From Bhargavaea massiliensis (lineage in GTDB: Bacteria; Bacillota; Bacilli; Bacillales_A; Planococcaceae), in NCBI RefSeq assembly GCF_018390575.1, contig NZ_JAHBCJ010000005.1, positions 124,001 through 188,000 on the forward strand: 64,000 nt of DNA. The letters run 5' to 3'. Made by a program: the position numbers and the translations under genes. Under the pieces are notes generated by a model, which saw nothing but the letters and a program-made list of their open reading frames with translations, did not search any database and had not been told where the DNA came from. This document shows positions 8,230 through 15,744 of the stretch, in pieces (the stretch's first letter is position 1; every line of letters starts with the position of its first letter).

Positions 8230-9127
8230 ATTGAGCAGTGCCAAACTGGATAATAATATTCTGGGTCACCCGCTCCGACCCGGAGACTGCGTATTTAAGC
8301 GGATTTCCGTTTACGCTGATTTCCACGCCCGGCACATAGCCGATCCGGAAACGGAGCCATTGGATGCCTTCCGCCTCGATGGTCTCTGTCTGTCCGTCTT
8401 CGAGGCTCTTGCTGATATACTGTTTCCCGGTATTATCGGTCACGGAGACCCAAGAGCGGCCCTTCCCGGACAGTGTAATGCTCGCCTTGTCTGTGCCAGT
8501 CAGGTTGTAGAATGTATTTTCTCCTTCAGACCTGTCGACTGCAAGCGCTGCTTCCGGCTCTGCGGGCTCTTCCGTTTCCTCAGGCTCTTCCGATTTTTCA
8601 TCAGAATTTTCTTCCCCGGCATCTTCCCCGTCTTCTGCAGGCGCCGCGCCCTCGGAGTCTTCAGGTCCGATCTGTTCCACCTGAACAGTGCTCTCCGTTT
8701 CGTTGATTTCTTCAGCCGGCTCAGTGTCCGAGGCCTGATTTGCCTTCAGGAACCAGACGATGCCGATGGCCAGCACGATGAATAGTGCGAGAATGACCTT
8801 CGGCATCATTTCAGCCGCCTTGCCCGCGCGCCTCATGGACGTGCGTTTCATCACCGGGGCTGACATGCCCGTGGTGTCCCCCGTAATGAGCGGTTCGGGA
8901 GCCTCTGCCTTGTACATGGCCAGCATCTCGTCCGCATCCAGGCCGACCGCTTCCGCGTATTGCTTGATAAACGCCCGGACATAGAATGTCCCGGGCATGA
9001 TGCCGAACTTGCCCTCTTCGATAGCGGCAAGATAACGCTTCTGTATTTTTGTGATTTCCTGCAAATCTTCAAGCGAGTAACCCTTCTCCATCCTCGCCTG
9101 TTTTAGCCGAGCGCCCAATTCGGACAA
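8228..9127 (-). CDS. rodZ: RodZ-like cell-shape protein (YmfM)
   Basis: RodZ links MreB filaments to the membrane during cell-wall elongation. The 299-residue product has an N-terminal HTH_25 domain (about 1-70, with SLEDLQEITKIQKRYLAAIE), one membrane helix (about 110-130), a long Glu/Asp/Pro-rich linker, and a C-terminal DUF4115 beta domain. The start is a TTG at 9127 (AGGTG 6 nt upstream), giving MSELGARLKQAR as in relatives. It is 16 nt downstream of ymfK, and the B. subtilis order ymfK-rodZ-pgsA-cinA-recA is kept. Confidence 0.92.
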   Translation of the reverse strand: MSELGARLKQARMEKGYSLEDLQEITKIQKRYLAAIEEGKFGIMPGTFYVRAFIKQYAEAVGLDADEMLAMYKAEAPEPLITGDTTGMSAPVMKRTSMRRAGKAAEMMPKVILALFIVLAIGIVWFLKANQASDTEPAEEINETESTVQVEQIGPEDSEGAAPAEDGEDAGEENSDEKSEEPEETEEPAEPEAALAVDRSEGENTFYNLTGTDKASITLSGKGRSWVSVTDNTGKQYISKSLEDGQTETIEAEGIQWLRFRIGYVPGVEISVNGNPLKYAVSGSERVTQNIIIQFGTAQ

Positions 9128-9143
9128 CCAAAACACCTGCCTA

Positions 9144-9935
9144 TCAAATATTGAATCCGAAATCCATCCCGCTCCGGCTCGACATCCTGTCGTTTTCTTC
9201 CAGCTTCTCGTAAGTGATTTCTTCATCGTTATCACGGCGGATCTCAATGATATAGTCGAAATCTTCCATGGTGTACTCAGAAAGACGCACGAACATGTCA
9301 GGATGTTCCACAACCTTGATCGCGGGCAGGCGCATGATCTCCCGGACCAGCTGCATATGCCGTTCGTCACTCGCCTTCCTGGTCACGATCCCATCCAGGA
9401 TAAAGACATTATTCGGTGAAAATTCGTCACCGGCAAGCTGGCTGCGGACCGTCTGGCGGAGCATCGTGGAAGACAGGAAAATCCATTTCTTGTTCGCACT
9501 CACGCTTGCCGCCACGACAGACTCCGTTTTGCCGACTCGGGGCATGCCTCGGATGCCGATCAGCTTGTGGCCTTCCTGCTTGAAAATCTCTGCCATGAAA
9601 TCGACGAGAATGCCGAGCTCATCCCTCACGAACCGGAACGTCTTTTTGTCATCTGCATCCCGCTGGATGTACCGGCCGTGCCGGACAGCCAGGATGTCCC
9701 GGAGTTTCGGGTGCCTCAGTTTCCTGACATTGATCATATCCATTGTCGACGCAATCAGTTCAAACCGCTCGATGGCATCATCGTTCTCTGTCCGGAGCAG
9801 CATACCTCTCCGGCCCTGGTCAACACCGTTGATTGTGACGATATTGACGCGCAGCAGGCCGAGAAGGGAAGAGATTTCCCCCAGAAGCCCCGGCCGGTTC
9901 ACTTCGATTTCGTACTCCATGTACCACTCACTCAA
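9144..9935 (-). CDS. ymfK: YmfK family protein (DUF3388)
   Basis: A conserved Bacillales protein of unknown function. The first 75 residues look like an ACT regulatory domain (VNRPGLLGEISSLLGLLRVNI). The rest contains GMPRVGKTES, which resembles a nucleotide-binding loop but is not a canonical Walker A. The TTG at 9935 is chosen: GGAGG lies 9 nt upstream and the resulting MSEWYMEYEIEV keeps the Glu-Trp-Tyr that I recall from homologues. It is co-directional with rodZ. ymfJ, which precedes it in B. subtilis, is replaced here by a non-coding structured segment. Confidence 0.88.
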   Translation of the reverse strand: MSEWYMEYEIEVNRPGLLGEISSLLGLLRVNIVTINGVDQGRRGMLLRTENDDAIERFELIASTMDMINVRKLRHPKLRDILAVRHGRYIQRDADDKKTFRFVRDELGILVDFMAEIFKQEGHKLIGIRGMPRVGKTESVVAASVSANKKWIFLSSTMLRQTVRSQLAGDEFSPNNVFILDGIVTRKASDERHMQLVREIMRLPAIKVVEHPDMFVRLSEYTMEDFDYIIEIRRDNDEEITYEKLEENDRMSSRSGMDFGFNI

Positions 9936-9977
9936 TTTGGGTCGCCTCCATCGGCGCCGGATGCGCAATGTATTTCT

Positions 9978-9983
9978 ATCATA
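9978..9983 (-). promoter_or_regulatory. Possible -10 element for ymfK-rodZ
   Basis: TATGAT about 43 nt upstream of the ymfK TTG start. No convincing -35 hexamer is present. Confidence 0.35.
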
Positions 9984-10088
9984 TCGGATTTGTCATTTGA
10001 AGAAAAGAGATAGCCGGAGGGATTTAAGACATATTAGAAGTCTTGGACCCTTAAATGCCGATGGATAAAATCATGTTTTCTAATTACA

Positions 10089-10198
10089 TGAACTCTCCGG
10101 GCTTTAGCCCCGGGTCCTGCCTTACAGCGGACGCCGTCACGAATAACGGCGTCTGTGCCCAAAGCGGCAACCCGAAGGATTCATACGAAAGGCAGCTA
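10089..10198 (-). mobile_element. Orphan structured element resembling an IS200/IS605-type right end / omega-RNA, no tnpB
   Basis: This fills most of the 358-bp gene-free gap between ymfI and ymfK. On the minus strand an outer stem CTGCCTT (10195-10189) pairs with AAGGCAG (10123-10117). It encloses an 8-bp GACGCCGT/ACGGCGTC hairpin (10153-10130). It is followed by a CCGGGGCT/AGCCCGG hairpin (10113-10097) and ends in GAGTTCA. A GC hairpin with CTAAAG in its loop leading to GTTCA is how many tnpB-associated right ends finish, as I recall them; this is resemblance, not a match to a model. No tnpA or tnpB reading frame is nearby. It could instead be an unrelated small RNA. Confidence 0.35.
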
Positions 10199-10246
10199 TC
10201 TATTCACAGCCCCCAAAAATAGAGCTTTGTTACATCTTTTTTCATT

Positions 10247-10290
10247 CCAAACAGCGGCGGACCGGGGCTTGTGGGCACCGGTCCGCTGTT
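10247..10290 (-). terminator. Terminator-like hairpin after ymfI
   Basis: AACAGCG-CGGACCG / CGGTCCG-CTGTT arms flank a GCTTGTGGG loop, 4 nt past the ymfI stop. The minus-strand U-tract is poor (TTTGGAATG), so efficiency is uncertain. Confidence 0.55.
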
Positions 10291-10293
10291 TGT

Positions 10294-11028
10294 TCAGATA
10301 TACCATCCGCCGTTGACTTTGAGGATTTCTCCGGTGATGTACCGGGATTGGTCACCGAGCAGGAAGTCCACAGTCCCGGCCACGTCTTCAGGAGTGCCCG
10401 GACGCATGAGCGGTATTTCGCCGAATGCCATCCGGCGCTCTTCCTCATCCAGATGGCTGTTCATCGAGGTCTCGATCCAGCCGGGCGAGACGGCATTGAC
10501 CAGGACATTAGAGGCTGCCGCTTCCTTGGCGTAGGCCTTGACGAACGCGTGGACCGCCCCCTTCACCGCCGAATATGCCACTTCTCCCGCGGCTCCCGTA
10601 TCGCCCCAGATCGAGCCGATCATGACCACACGGGAAACGGGATGGCGGCGAAGCTTTTCCGAAACCAGGCCGATAAACCGAATCGGATTGGCGAGATGCA
10701 CTCGCCAAAGTGCGTCGAGGTCGTCCATTTCCGTGTCCGACAGCAACTTGGTCATCCCCTGGCCGGTGCAGGAGACGACCGCCTGCAGGTCGCCGATTAC
10801 GGCGGCCAGGCGATCGCCTCCGTCCCGAGCAGCAAAATCTGCCTGTACCGCGATGAACCTTTGGTCCGGATACGCCTCGGCCAGCCGCCTCTCAAGCGCG
10901 GCCGCAGAATCACGGGAGGAATTGTAATGAAGATACAGCGACCAGCCGGAGGCGGCAAGCCGTTCGGCGACCGCGGTTCCGATACCTCCGGATGCTCCAA
11001 GCACTGCCGCCGTCCTGAACGGAATCAT
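10294..11028 (-). CDS. ymfI: SDR family reductase YmfI (EF-P 5-aminopentanone reductase)
   Basis: In B. subtilis YmfI completes the 5-aminopentanol modification on elongation factor P. The 244 residues form a short-chain dehydrogenase: NADP-binding GASGGIG near the N-terminus, catalytic Ser in MIGSIWG, and the YSAVK Tyr-x3-Lys pair. The C-terminus GEILKVNGGWYI is typical of FabG-like SDRs. The ATG at 11028 overlaps the ymfH stop by 4 nt (ATGA), indicating coupled translation in a ymfF-ymfH-ymfI operon. Confidence 0.9.
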   Translation of the reverse strand: MIPFRTAAVLGASGGIGTAVAERLAASGWSLYLHYNSSRDSAAALERRLAEAYPDQRFIAVQADFAARDGGDRLAAVIGDLQAVVSCTGQGMTKLLSDTEMDDLDALWRVHLANPIRFIGLVSEKLRRHPVSRVVMIGSIWGDTGAAGEVAYSAVKGAVHAFVKAYAKEAAASNVLVNAVSPGWIETSMNSHLDEEERRMAFGEIPLMRPGTPEDVAGTVDFLLGDQSRYITGEILKVNGGWYI

Positions 11029-12323
11029 TTTTCATTCGCCGGCGGTTTTACCGTGAAGATGGTGCGCGCCTGCTCGTCTGTGAGCGGCACGAGTACGTCC
11101 TGGAGATCCTTCACTTCCAGCGCTTCCAGTGCGCTGACGGTGTCAAACAGGTTCATGCCGTTGAATGCATAGCGGGTAAACTGGTTCGCAATGTATTCGA
11201 CCGAATTCAATGCGCGCATAAAGAAGCCAATCCTTCTTCTCCGCTGGCGGTCCAGGTCTTCCTGGCCGAACGGGAATTTCTCGGAAGCCCACTGCAAGGT
11301 GTCCTGGATTTTCCGTGTCAGCTCTTCCGGTTTGGCACTGTCGGAGCCGATCACCGAAAAGGCAAAGCCCTCTTCGGCGGTAAAGTCAGTGGAGAACGAT
11401 TCGTCGATCAGGCCTTCCTCGTAAGCTTCCGTGTAAAACTTGGATGTCTTTCCGTAAAGGAGATCGATCATGATCTGGTAAGCCAGCTCCTGCTTCAGGC
11501 CTTCCAGCCCCTCTTCTGCCAATGCAGGCAACTTGATGCCTACATGGACCTTCGGTTTGGTGACATCCATCTCCAGACTGCCTTCCTTCACCGCGGCTTC
11601 CATCTTTTCCTGCGGGAACTGCCGTACGATCCGCTCCGGCTTCTCGAATGACTTTGCCGCCTGGTTGTCACGGATGAACGCCATCATCTCCTCGGGATCA
11701 ACCGCTCCTACCGCAAACACAAGCATGTTGGACGGGTGATAGAACGTGTGATAGCACTCGTACAGATGGTCAGCAGTAATTTTCGAAATCGATTCGATCG
11801 TTCCGGCGATGTCAATCTTTACCGGATGCTCCTTGTACAGATTCTCGATCGTTCCGAAATAAGAGCGCCAGTCCGGCAGGTCATCATACATGGTGATTTC
11901 CTGACCGATGATTCCCTTTTCCTTTTCGACTGTCTCCTCGGTGAAATAAGGTGCCTGGACAAAATCAAGAAGGAGTTCGGTATTCGGATAGAGATTTTCT
12001 GTCGCAGAAAACAGATAGGCGGTACGTGTAAAGGAAGTAAAGGCGTTAGCGGACGCCCCGTTCATCCCGAACTTCTGGAAAACATCCCCGTCTTCCTTTT
12101 CGAACATCTTATGCTCCAGGAAGTGGGCGATACCATCCGGTACCCGGACGATTTCATCCTTGCCGAGGGGGATGAAGGTGTTGTCAATGGACCCATACCG
12201 GGTCGTGAACGAGACATAGGTTTTAGAAAAGCCGGCTTTCGGCAGGATAAACACCTGCAGCCCATTCGGAAGGGTTTCATGATAAAGCGTTTCATTGACT
12301 CGGTTATATTCAAGCTTTTTCAT
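11025..12323 (-). CDS. ymfH: M16 family metallopeptidase YmfH
   Basis: A 432-residue pitrilysin-family (M16) protein. The zinc motif HxxEH is present as HFLEHKMFEK, followed by the distal-Glu region, so this member is probably catalytically competent. The B. subtilis homologue is linked to processing of signalling peptides, but its substrate is unknown. The ATG at 12323 has AAAGGAGG 9 nt upstream. It overlaps the end of ymfF by 14 nt. The two proteins probably form a heterodimer of active and inactive halves, as is common in M16B enzymes (inference). Confidence 0.93.
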   Translation of the reverse strand: MKKLEYNRVNETLYHETLPNGLQVFILPKAGFSKTYVSFTTRYGSIDNTFIPLGKDEIVRVPDGIAHFLEHKMFEKEDGDVFQKFGMNGASANAFTSFTRTAYLFSATENLYPNTELLLDFVQAPYFTEETVEKEKGIIGQEITMYDDLPDWRSYFGTIENLYKEHPVKIDIAGTIESISKITADHLYECYHTFYHPSNMLVFAVGAVDPEEMMAFIRDNQAAKSFEKPERIVRQFPQEKMEAAVKEGSLEMDVTKPKVHVGIKLPALAEEGLEGLKQELAYQIMIDLLYGKTSKFYTEAYEEGLIDESFSTDFTAEEGFAFSVIGSDSAKPEELTRKIQDTLQWASEKFPFGQEDLDRQRRRRIGFFMRALNSVEYIANQFTRYAFNGMNLFDTVSALEALEVKDLQDVLVPLTDEQARTIFTVKPPANEK

Positions 12324-13590
12324 CAGCCGATTCCTCCTTTCCTGAAAGCAGGTAAACAAGCTGGCGGTCGATCTTCCCGGCCATCTCCCGGATGTCGTCG
12401 GCCGTCACAGGTTCCCACTTTGCAATCCATCCTTCCGGCGTGAAGCCGCCCGGCAGGTCCTTGTACTGGTCAAAAATCTCGATCTGGCCCCTTGAGGAAT
12501 CAAGCGCTTCTCGAAGCTGGTTGGCAAGCATGGCCTTTGTCTGGCTCAGCTCGGTGTCCGTGATTTCACCCGCCCTCATCGCTTCAAGCTGTTCGTCGAT
12601 CAGCTTGGTCGCCTTATCGGCGAGATCGGCATCGATTCCGGCCGAAACGGTGATGAGCCCGTATCGGGACAGATAGGAGCTGGCCGCATAGTACGCCATG
12701 CTCTCCTTTTCCCGGACGTTCATGAACAGCTTGGAATGCGGAAATCCGCCGAAGATTCCATTTGCCAGTTGCATTTTCGGGAAATCATCCGTGCCAAATG
12801 TGACAGGTGTGCTGAATCCGATGTGGAGTTTGCCCTGTTTCATGTTCTGTTTTTCCGAAACACGGCCTTCCTTGCCGGTTCCGCGTTCCGCTTTTTCAGG
12901 GAGCACTGCCGGAACACGCCCCTCAAAATGGAAGGCTTCTTTAAGAGAGGCGGTGATGGCTTCCTCATTCACCGCTCCGACAACATAGATCTCGATTTCG
13001 TCTTCACTGATCATCCTGCGATAGGCTTCCATCACTTTTTCGGGAGTCAATGCCTCCAAGTGAGCTTCCTCACCGGTGGCCCTGATGGATTCAGGGCCTT
13101 CCGGACGAAGCAGCGTCAGCAACCGCTGTTGCGCATATCGGGTTTTATCATCATAGAGGGAGCGGACTCGCTCAAGGACGGTCTGTTTTTCCCGCTCGAA
13201 AACCTGCTGCTTAAAGACCCCGTCCTGAAGGTTAGGCCGGAGTACGGCATCGGCCAGGAGCCGGACCGTCCAGTCTGTAATGTCTTCGTCACGGATCAGC
13301 CGGTCGTCCACACATTCGGCGTTCACCGACAGGTAATGGTAGCCGCCGCGTTTGCCGACATCTGTATAGTAGAGGGTTCCGTACATCCCCTCCAGCGCCT
13401 GCCGGAGTGCCGAACGGCTCGGATAGGTCTCCGTGCTGTCTTCCAGAATATTGGCCAGGACTGCACGCTCGGAAGCTCCTTCCGCGGTCAGCGGCTGCTT
13501 AAATCGGATGGAGAACGTCAATGTCTTAAATTGTTCGGTTCGGCGTACGTACAGTCGGACGCCTTGTGTCAATCGAGTTTCCGTAAACAT
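12310..13590 (-). CDS. ymfF: M16 family peptidase-like protein YmfF, lacking the zinc motif
   Basis: This 426-residue M16-like protein pairs with YmfH. At the position of the HxxEH motif it has ERAVLANILEDST, so the zinc ligands are missing and it is probably the non-catalytic partner. The fold is otherwise recognisable by the VFEREKQTVLERVRSL block and the C-terminal half with GGFPHSKLFMNVREKESMAYYA. The ATG at 13590 has GAGG 6 nt upstream, preferred over an in-frame ATG at 13608. It is the first gene of the ymfF-ymfH-ymfI operon and has its own promoter. Confidence 0.91.
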   Translation of the reverse strand: MFTETRLTQGVRLYVRRTEQFKTLTFSIRFKQPLTAEGASERAVLANILEDSTETYPSRSALRQALEGMYGTLYYTDVGKRGGYHYLSVNAECVDDRLIRDEDITDWTVRLLADAVLRPNLQDGVFKQQVFEREKQTVLERVRSLYDDKTRYAQQRLLTLLRPEGPESIRATGEEAHLEALTPEKVMEAYRRMISEDEIEIYVVGAVNEEAITASLKEAFHFEGRVPAVLPEKAERGTGKEGRVSEKQNMKQGKLHIGFSTPVTFGTDDFPKMQLANGIFGGFPHSKLFMNVREKESMAYYAASSYLSRYGLITVSAGIDADLADKATKLIDEQLEAMRAGEITDTELSQTKAMLANQLREALDSSRGQIEIFDQYKDLPGGFTPEGWIAKWEPVTADDIREMAGKIDRQLVYLLSGKEESADEKA

Positions 13591-13638
13591 GGGACACCTC
13601 GTTTTCATTCAAATTTGTATCAAGTATTCACCAATTCC

Positions 13639-13668
13639 ACTATACCCAACCCGGCGGAGGCATGGCAA
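13639..13668 (-). promoter_or_regulatory. Sigma-A promoter of ymfF-ymfH-ymfI
   Basis: TTGCCA (13668-13663), an 18-bp spacer and TATAGT (13644-13639), about 50 nt upstream of the ymfF start. Confidence 0.65.
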
Positions 13669-13696
13669 ACTTTGGAGTGGATTTTGTCTGCCGCAA

Positions 13697-13727
13697 TCAA
13701 AAGAGCAGGCCCATGAAGGACCTGCTC
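13697..13727 (-). terminator. Terminator of the nucleoside ABC-importer operon
   Basis: GAGCAGG/CCTGCTC hairpin (13703-13727) followed on the minus strand by TTTTGATTG, 9 nt past the last permease stop. Confidence 0.75.
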
Positions 13728-13736
13728 CTGCCGGAT

Positions 13737-14696
13737 TTACCGGCTTCCTTTGATATATGGCTTCCCGTTCGCCTTCGGCCCGGTCGCTTTTCCGATAAAA
13801 CCGGCAAGAGCGAGGATTGTGACAACGTATGGAAGCGCATGAAGATAACCTGTCGGAATTTCTTTGATGATCGGGATGCTCGGCCCGACAACTGCCAGCG
13901 CTTGTGCGAAGCCGAAGAAGATGGCCGCCCCCATGGAACCGATCGGATGCCATTTCCCGAAAATCATCGCAGCGAGGGCCATGAAGCCCTGGCCGTTAAT
14001 TGTTGCATGACCGAAGTCGCGCGTCATGGTCTGTGAATAGACCGCTCCGCCGATCCCGGCAAGTGCGCCGGAAATGATGACAGCGATGTAGCGGATCTTG
14101 TTGACATTGACGCCCATCGTATCCGCTGCCATCGGATGTTCCCCGACAGCACGGAGGCGAAGGCCGAACGGTGTTTTATAAATGACATACCAGGTGACGA
14201 TTGCAACCACGATTGCGAGAATGCTCGAACCGTAGACGCCTTTAAAGAACATCGGCCCGATTACGGGAATATCCGAAAGGAACGGCACATCAAAGTTCGG
14301 GATCGCTTTTTTGATAAAGTCGGTCTGGCCCTTGTCAAATATCATTTTTGTCAGGAACAGGGCAATGGCCAGCCCGAGCATGTTGATGGCGACGCCCGAA
14401 ACGACCTGGTCGGCCCTGAATGAAATGGATGCAACCGCATGCAGGATGGCAAACACACCCGAGACGATCATCGCGGCGATCAGGGCGATCCAAGGCGTCC
14501 ACGAACCGAACGTATCATAGAAAAACAGGTTGAACAGGATGCCGATAAATGCGCCCATGACCATGAGGCCTTCCAGGGCGATGTTGACGACACCGGATCG
14601 TTCAGAAAAGACGCCGCCAAGCGCGGTGAAAATCAGCGGTGCTGCATAGGCGATGGACACCGGCACCATAAAGTAAAGGATATCGAGGAAGCCCAT
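13737..14696 (-). CDS. BMP-type nucleoside ABC transporter, permease (NupQ/YufQ-like)
   Basis: A 319-residue polytopic membrane protein of the BPD_transp_2 family, with the signature GAVGEHP-like segment (here LRAVGEHPMAADTMG) that forms the coupling region for the ATPase. It follows the first permease with a 1-nt gap, so translation is coupled. Together they form the heterodimeric channel of a BMP-type importer; in Firmicutes such systems (B. subtilis NupNOPQ, Lactococcus BmpA-NupABC) import purine or general nucleosides. The exact substrate here is inferred from the family. Confidence 0.92.
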   Translation of the reverse strand: MGFLDILYFMVPVSIAYAAPLIFTALGGVFSERSGVVNIALEGLMVMGAFIGILFNLFFYDTFGSWTPWIALIAAMIVSGVFAILHAVASISFRADQVVSGVAINMLGLAIALFLTKMIFDKGQTDFIKKAIPNFDVPFLSDIPVIGPMFFKGVYGSSILAIVVAIVTWYVIYKTPFGLRLRAVGEHPMAADTMGVNVNKIRYIAVIISGALAGIGGAVYSQTMTRDFGHATINGQGFMALAAMIFGKWHPIGSMGAAIFFGFAQALAVVGPSIPIIKEIPTGYLHALPYVVTILALAGFIGKATGPKANGKPYIKGSR

Positions 14697-14697
14697 G

Positions 14698-15744
14698 TCA
14701 CTTCGCCCCCTTTTTCTTGGACATCTTGGTCAGGAAGAGACGGATGGCATAGCCGCACGCCACAAAGAAGATGACGAGCGCGATGACAATCTGGACAACC
14801 TCTTCCGGAATTTGCGCGGCATTCGGCATGTTGAGTGCGCCGTATTTCAGCGAGCCGAACAGGACCGCTCCGAAAATGACGCCAAGCGGGGTGTTGGCTC
14901 CGAGGAGCGCAACCGCAATCCCGTCAAAACCGATACCGGTGAAACCTCCGCGCGTATACATGTTGCCGAACGTACCGAGTCCTTCCATCGCACCTGCCAG
15001 ACCCGCAAATGCACCTGAAATGACCATCGACAAAATAATGTTCTTGCCTATTTTCATGCCCGAATACTCGGATGCATGCTCGTTGAATCCGACGGCCTTC
15101 AGTTCAAATCCGGTTGTTGTCTTTTCAAGGATGAACCACATGACAGCCACCATCAGCAGCGCCACGATGATTCCGTAATGCAGCCTTGAATAATCAGTGA
15201 GGGAAGACAGAAATTCGGAACGCAGTGATGCAGATTCCAGGATACGCTCGGTCTTGTCCCCGCCGCCGGACCACGTTTTGATCAATGCGTTGACAACATG
15301 CAGTGCGATGTAATTCATCATGATCGTCACGATGACTTCGTGGATTTTCATTTTCGCTTTCAGCAGACCCGGCAGAAACGCCCAGAGTGCCCCTGCTGCC
15401 GCTCCTGCCAGGATGGAGAGCGGAAGATGGATCACTTTCGGCAGATCGAAGGCGGCACCGACATAGACGGAGGCAAACCAGCCGACAATCAGCTGTCCCT
15501 CCACCCCGATGTTGAAGAGGCCGGTGCGGAAAGCAAAGGCCACCGCAAGGCCCGCAAGGATATACGGTGTAATCTGGCGGACAGTCTCCCCGATGGCATA
15601 GGAATCACCGAAAATCCCCTGCCATAGTGCGATATACCCCGCAACCGGATCATAGCCGCTCGCCAGCATGACGATCGCCCCGACCAGCAGGCCGAGGATG
15701 ACGGCGATGGCCGGCACGAGGAGATTGATCATTCTATTCGACAT
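14698..15744 (-). CDS. BMP-type nucleoside ABC transporter, permease (NupP/YufP-like)
   Basis: A 348-residue membrane protein and the second BPD_transp_2 permease of the importer. FRTGLFNIGVEGQL and LKAVGFNEHASEYSGMK are characteristic segments, and about eight hydrophobic helices are visible. The ATG at 15744 has AGGTG 9 nt upstream; a GTG at 15756 overlaps that site and is less likely. The gene overlaps the end of the ATPase gene by 11 nt. Confidence 0.92.
   Translation of the reverse strand: MSNRMINLLVPAIAVILGLLVGAIVMLASGYDPVAGYIALWQGIFGDSYAIGETVRQITPYILAGLAVAFAFRTGLFNIGVEGQLIVGWFASVYVGAAFDLPKVIHLPLSILAGAAAGALWAFLPGLLKAKMKIHEVIVTIMMNYIALHVVNALIKTWSGGGDKTERILESASLRSEFLSSLTDYSRLHYGIIVALLMVAVMWFILEKTTTGFELKAVGFNEHASEYSGMKIGKNIILSMVISGAFAGLAGAMEGLGTFGNMYTRGGFTGIGFDGIAVALLGANTPLGVIFGAVLFGSLKYGALNMPNAAQIPEEVVQIVIALVIFFVACGYAIRLFLTKMSKKKGAK

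Noticed and set aside
10204-10245. 13-codon minus-strand ORF (MKKDVTKLYFWGL) next to the orphan structured element
   Set aside because: No ribosome site and no similarity to transposase termini that I recognise; too short to support.
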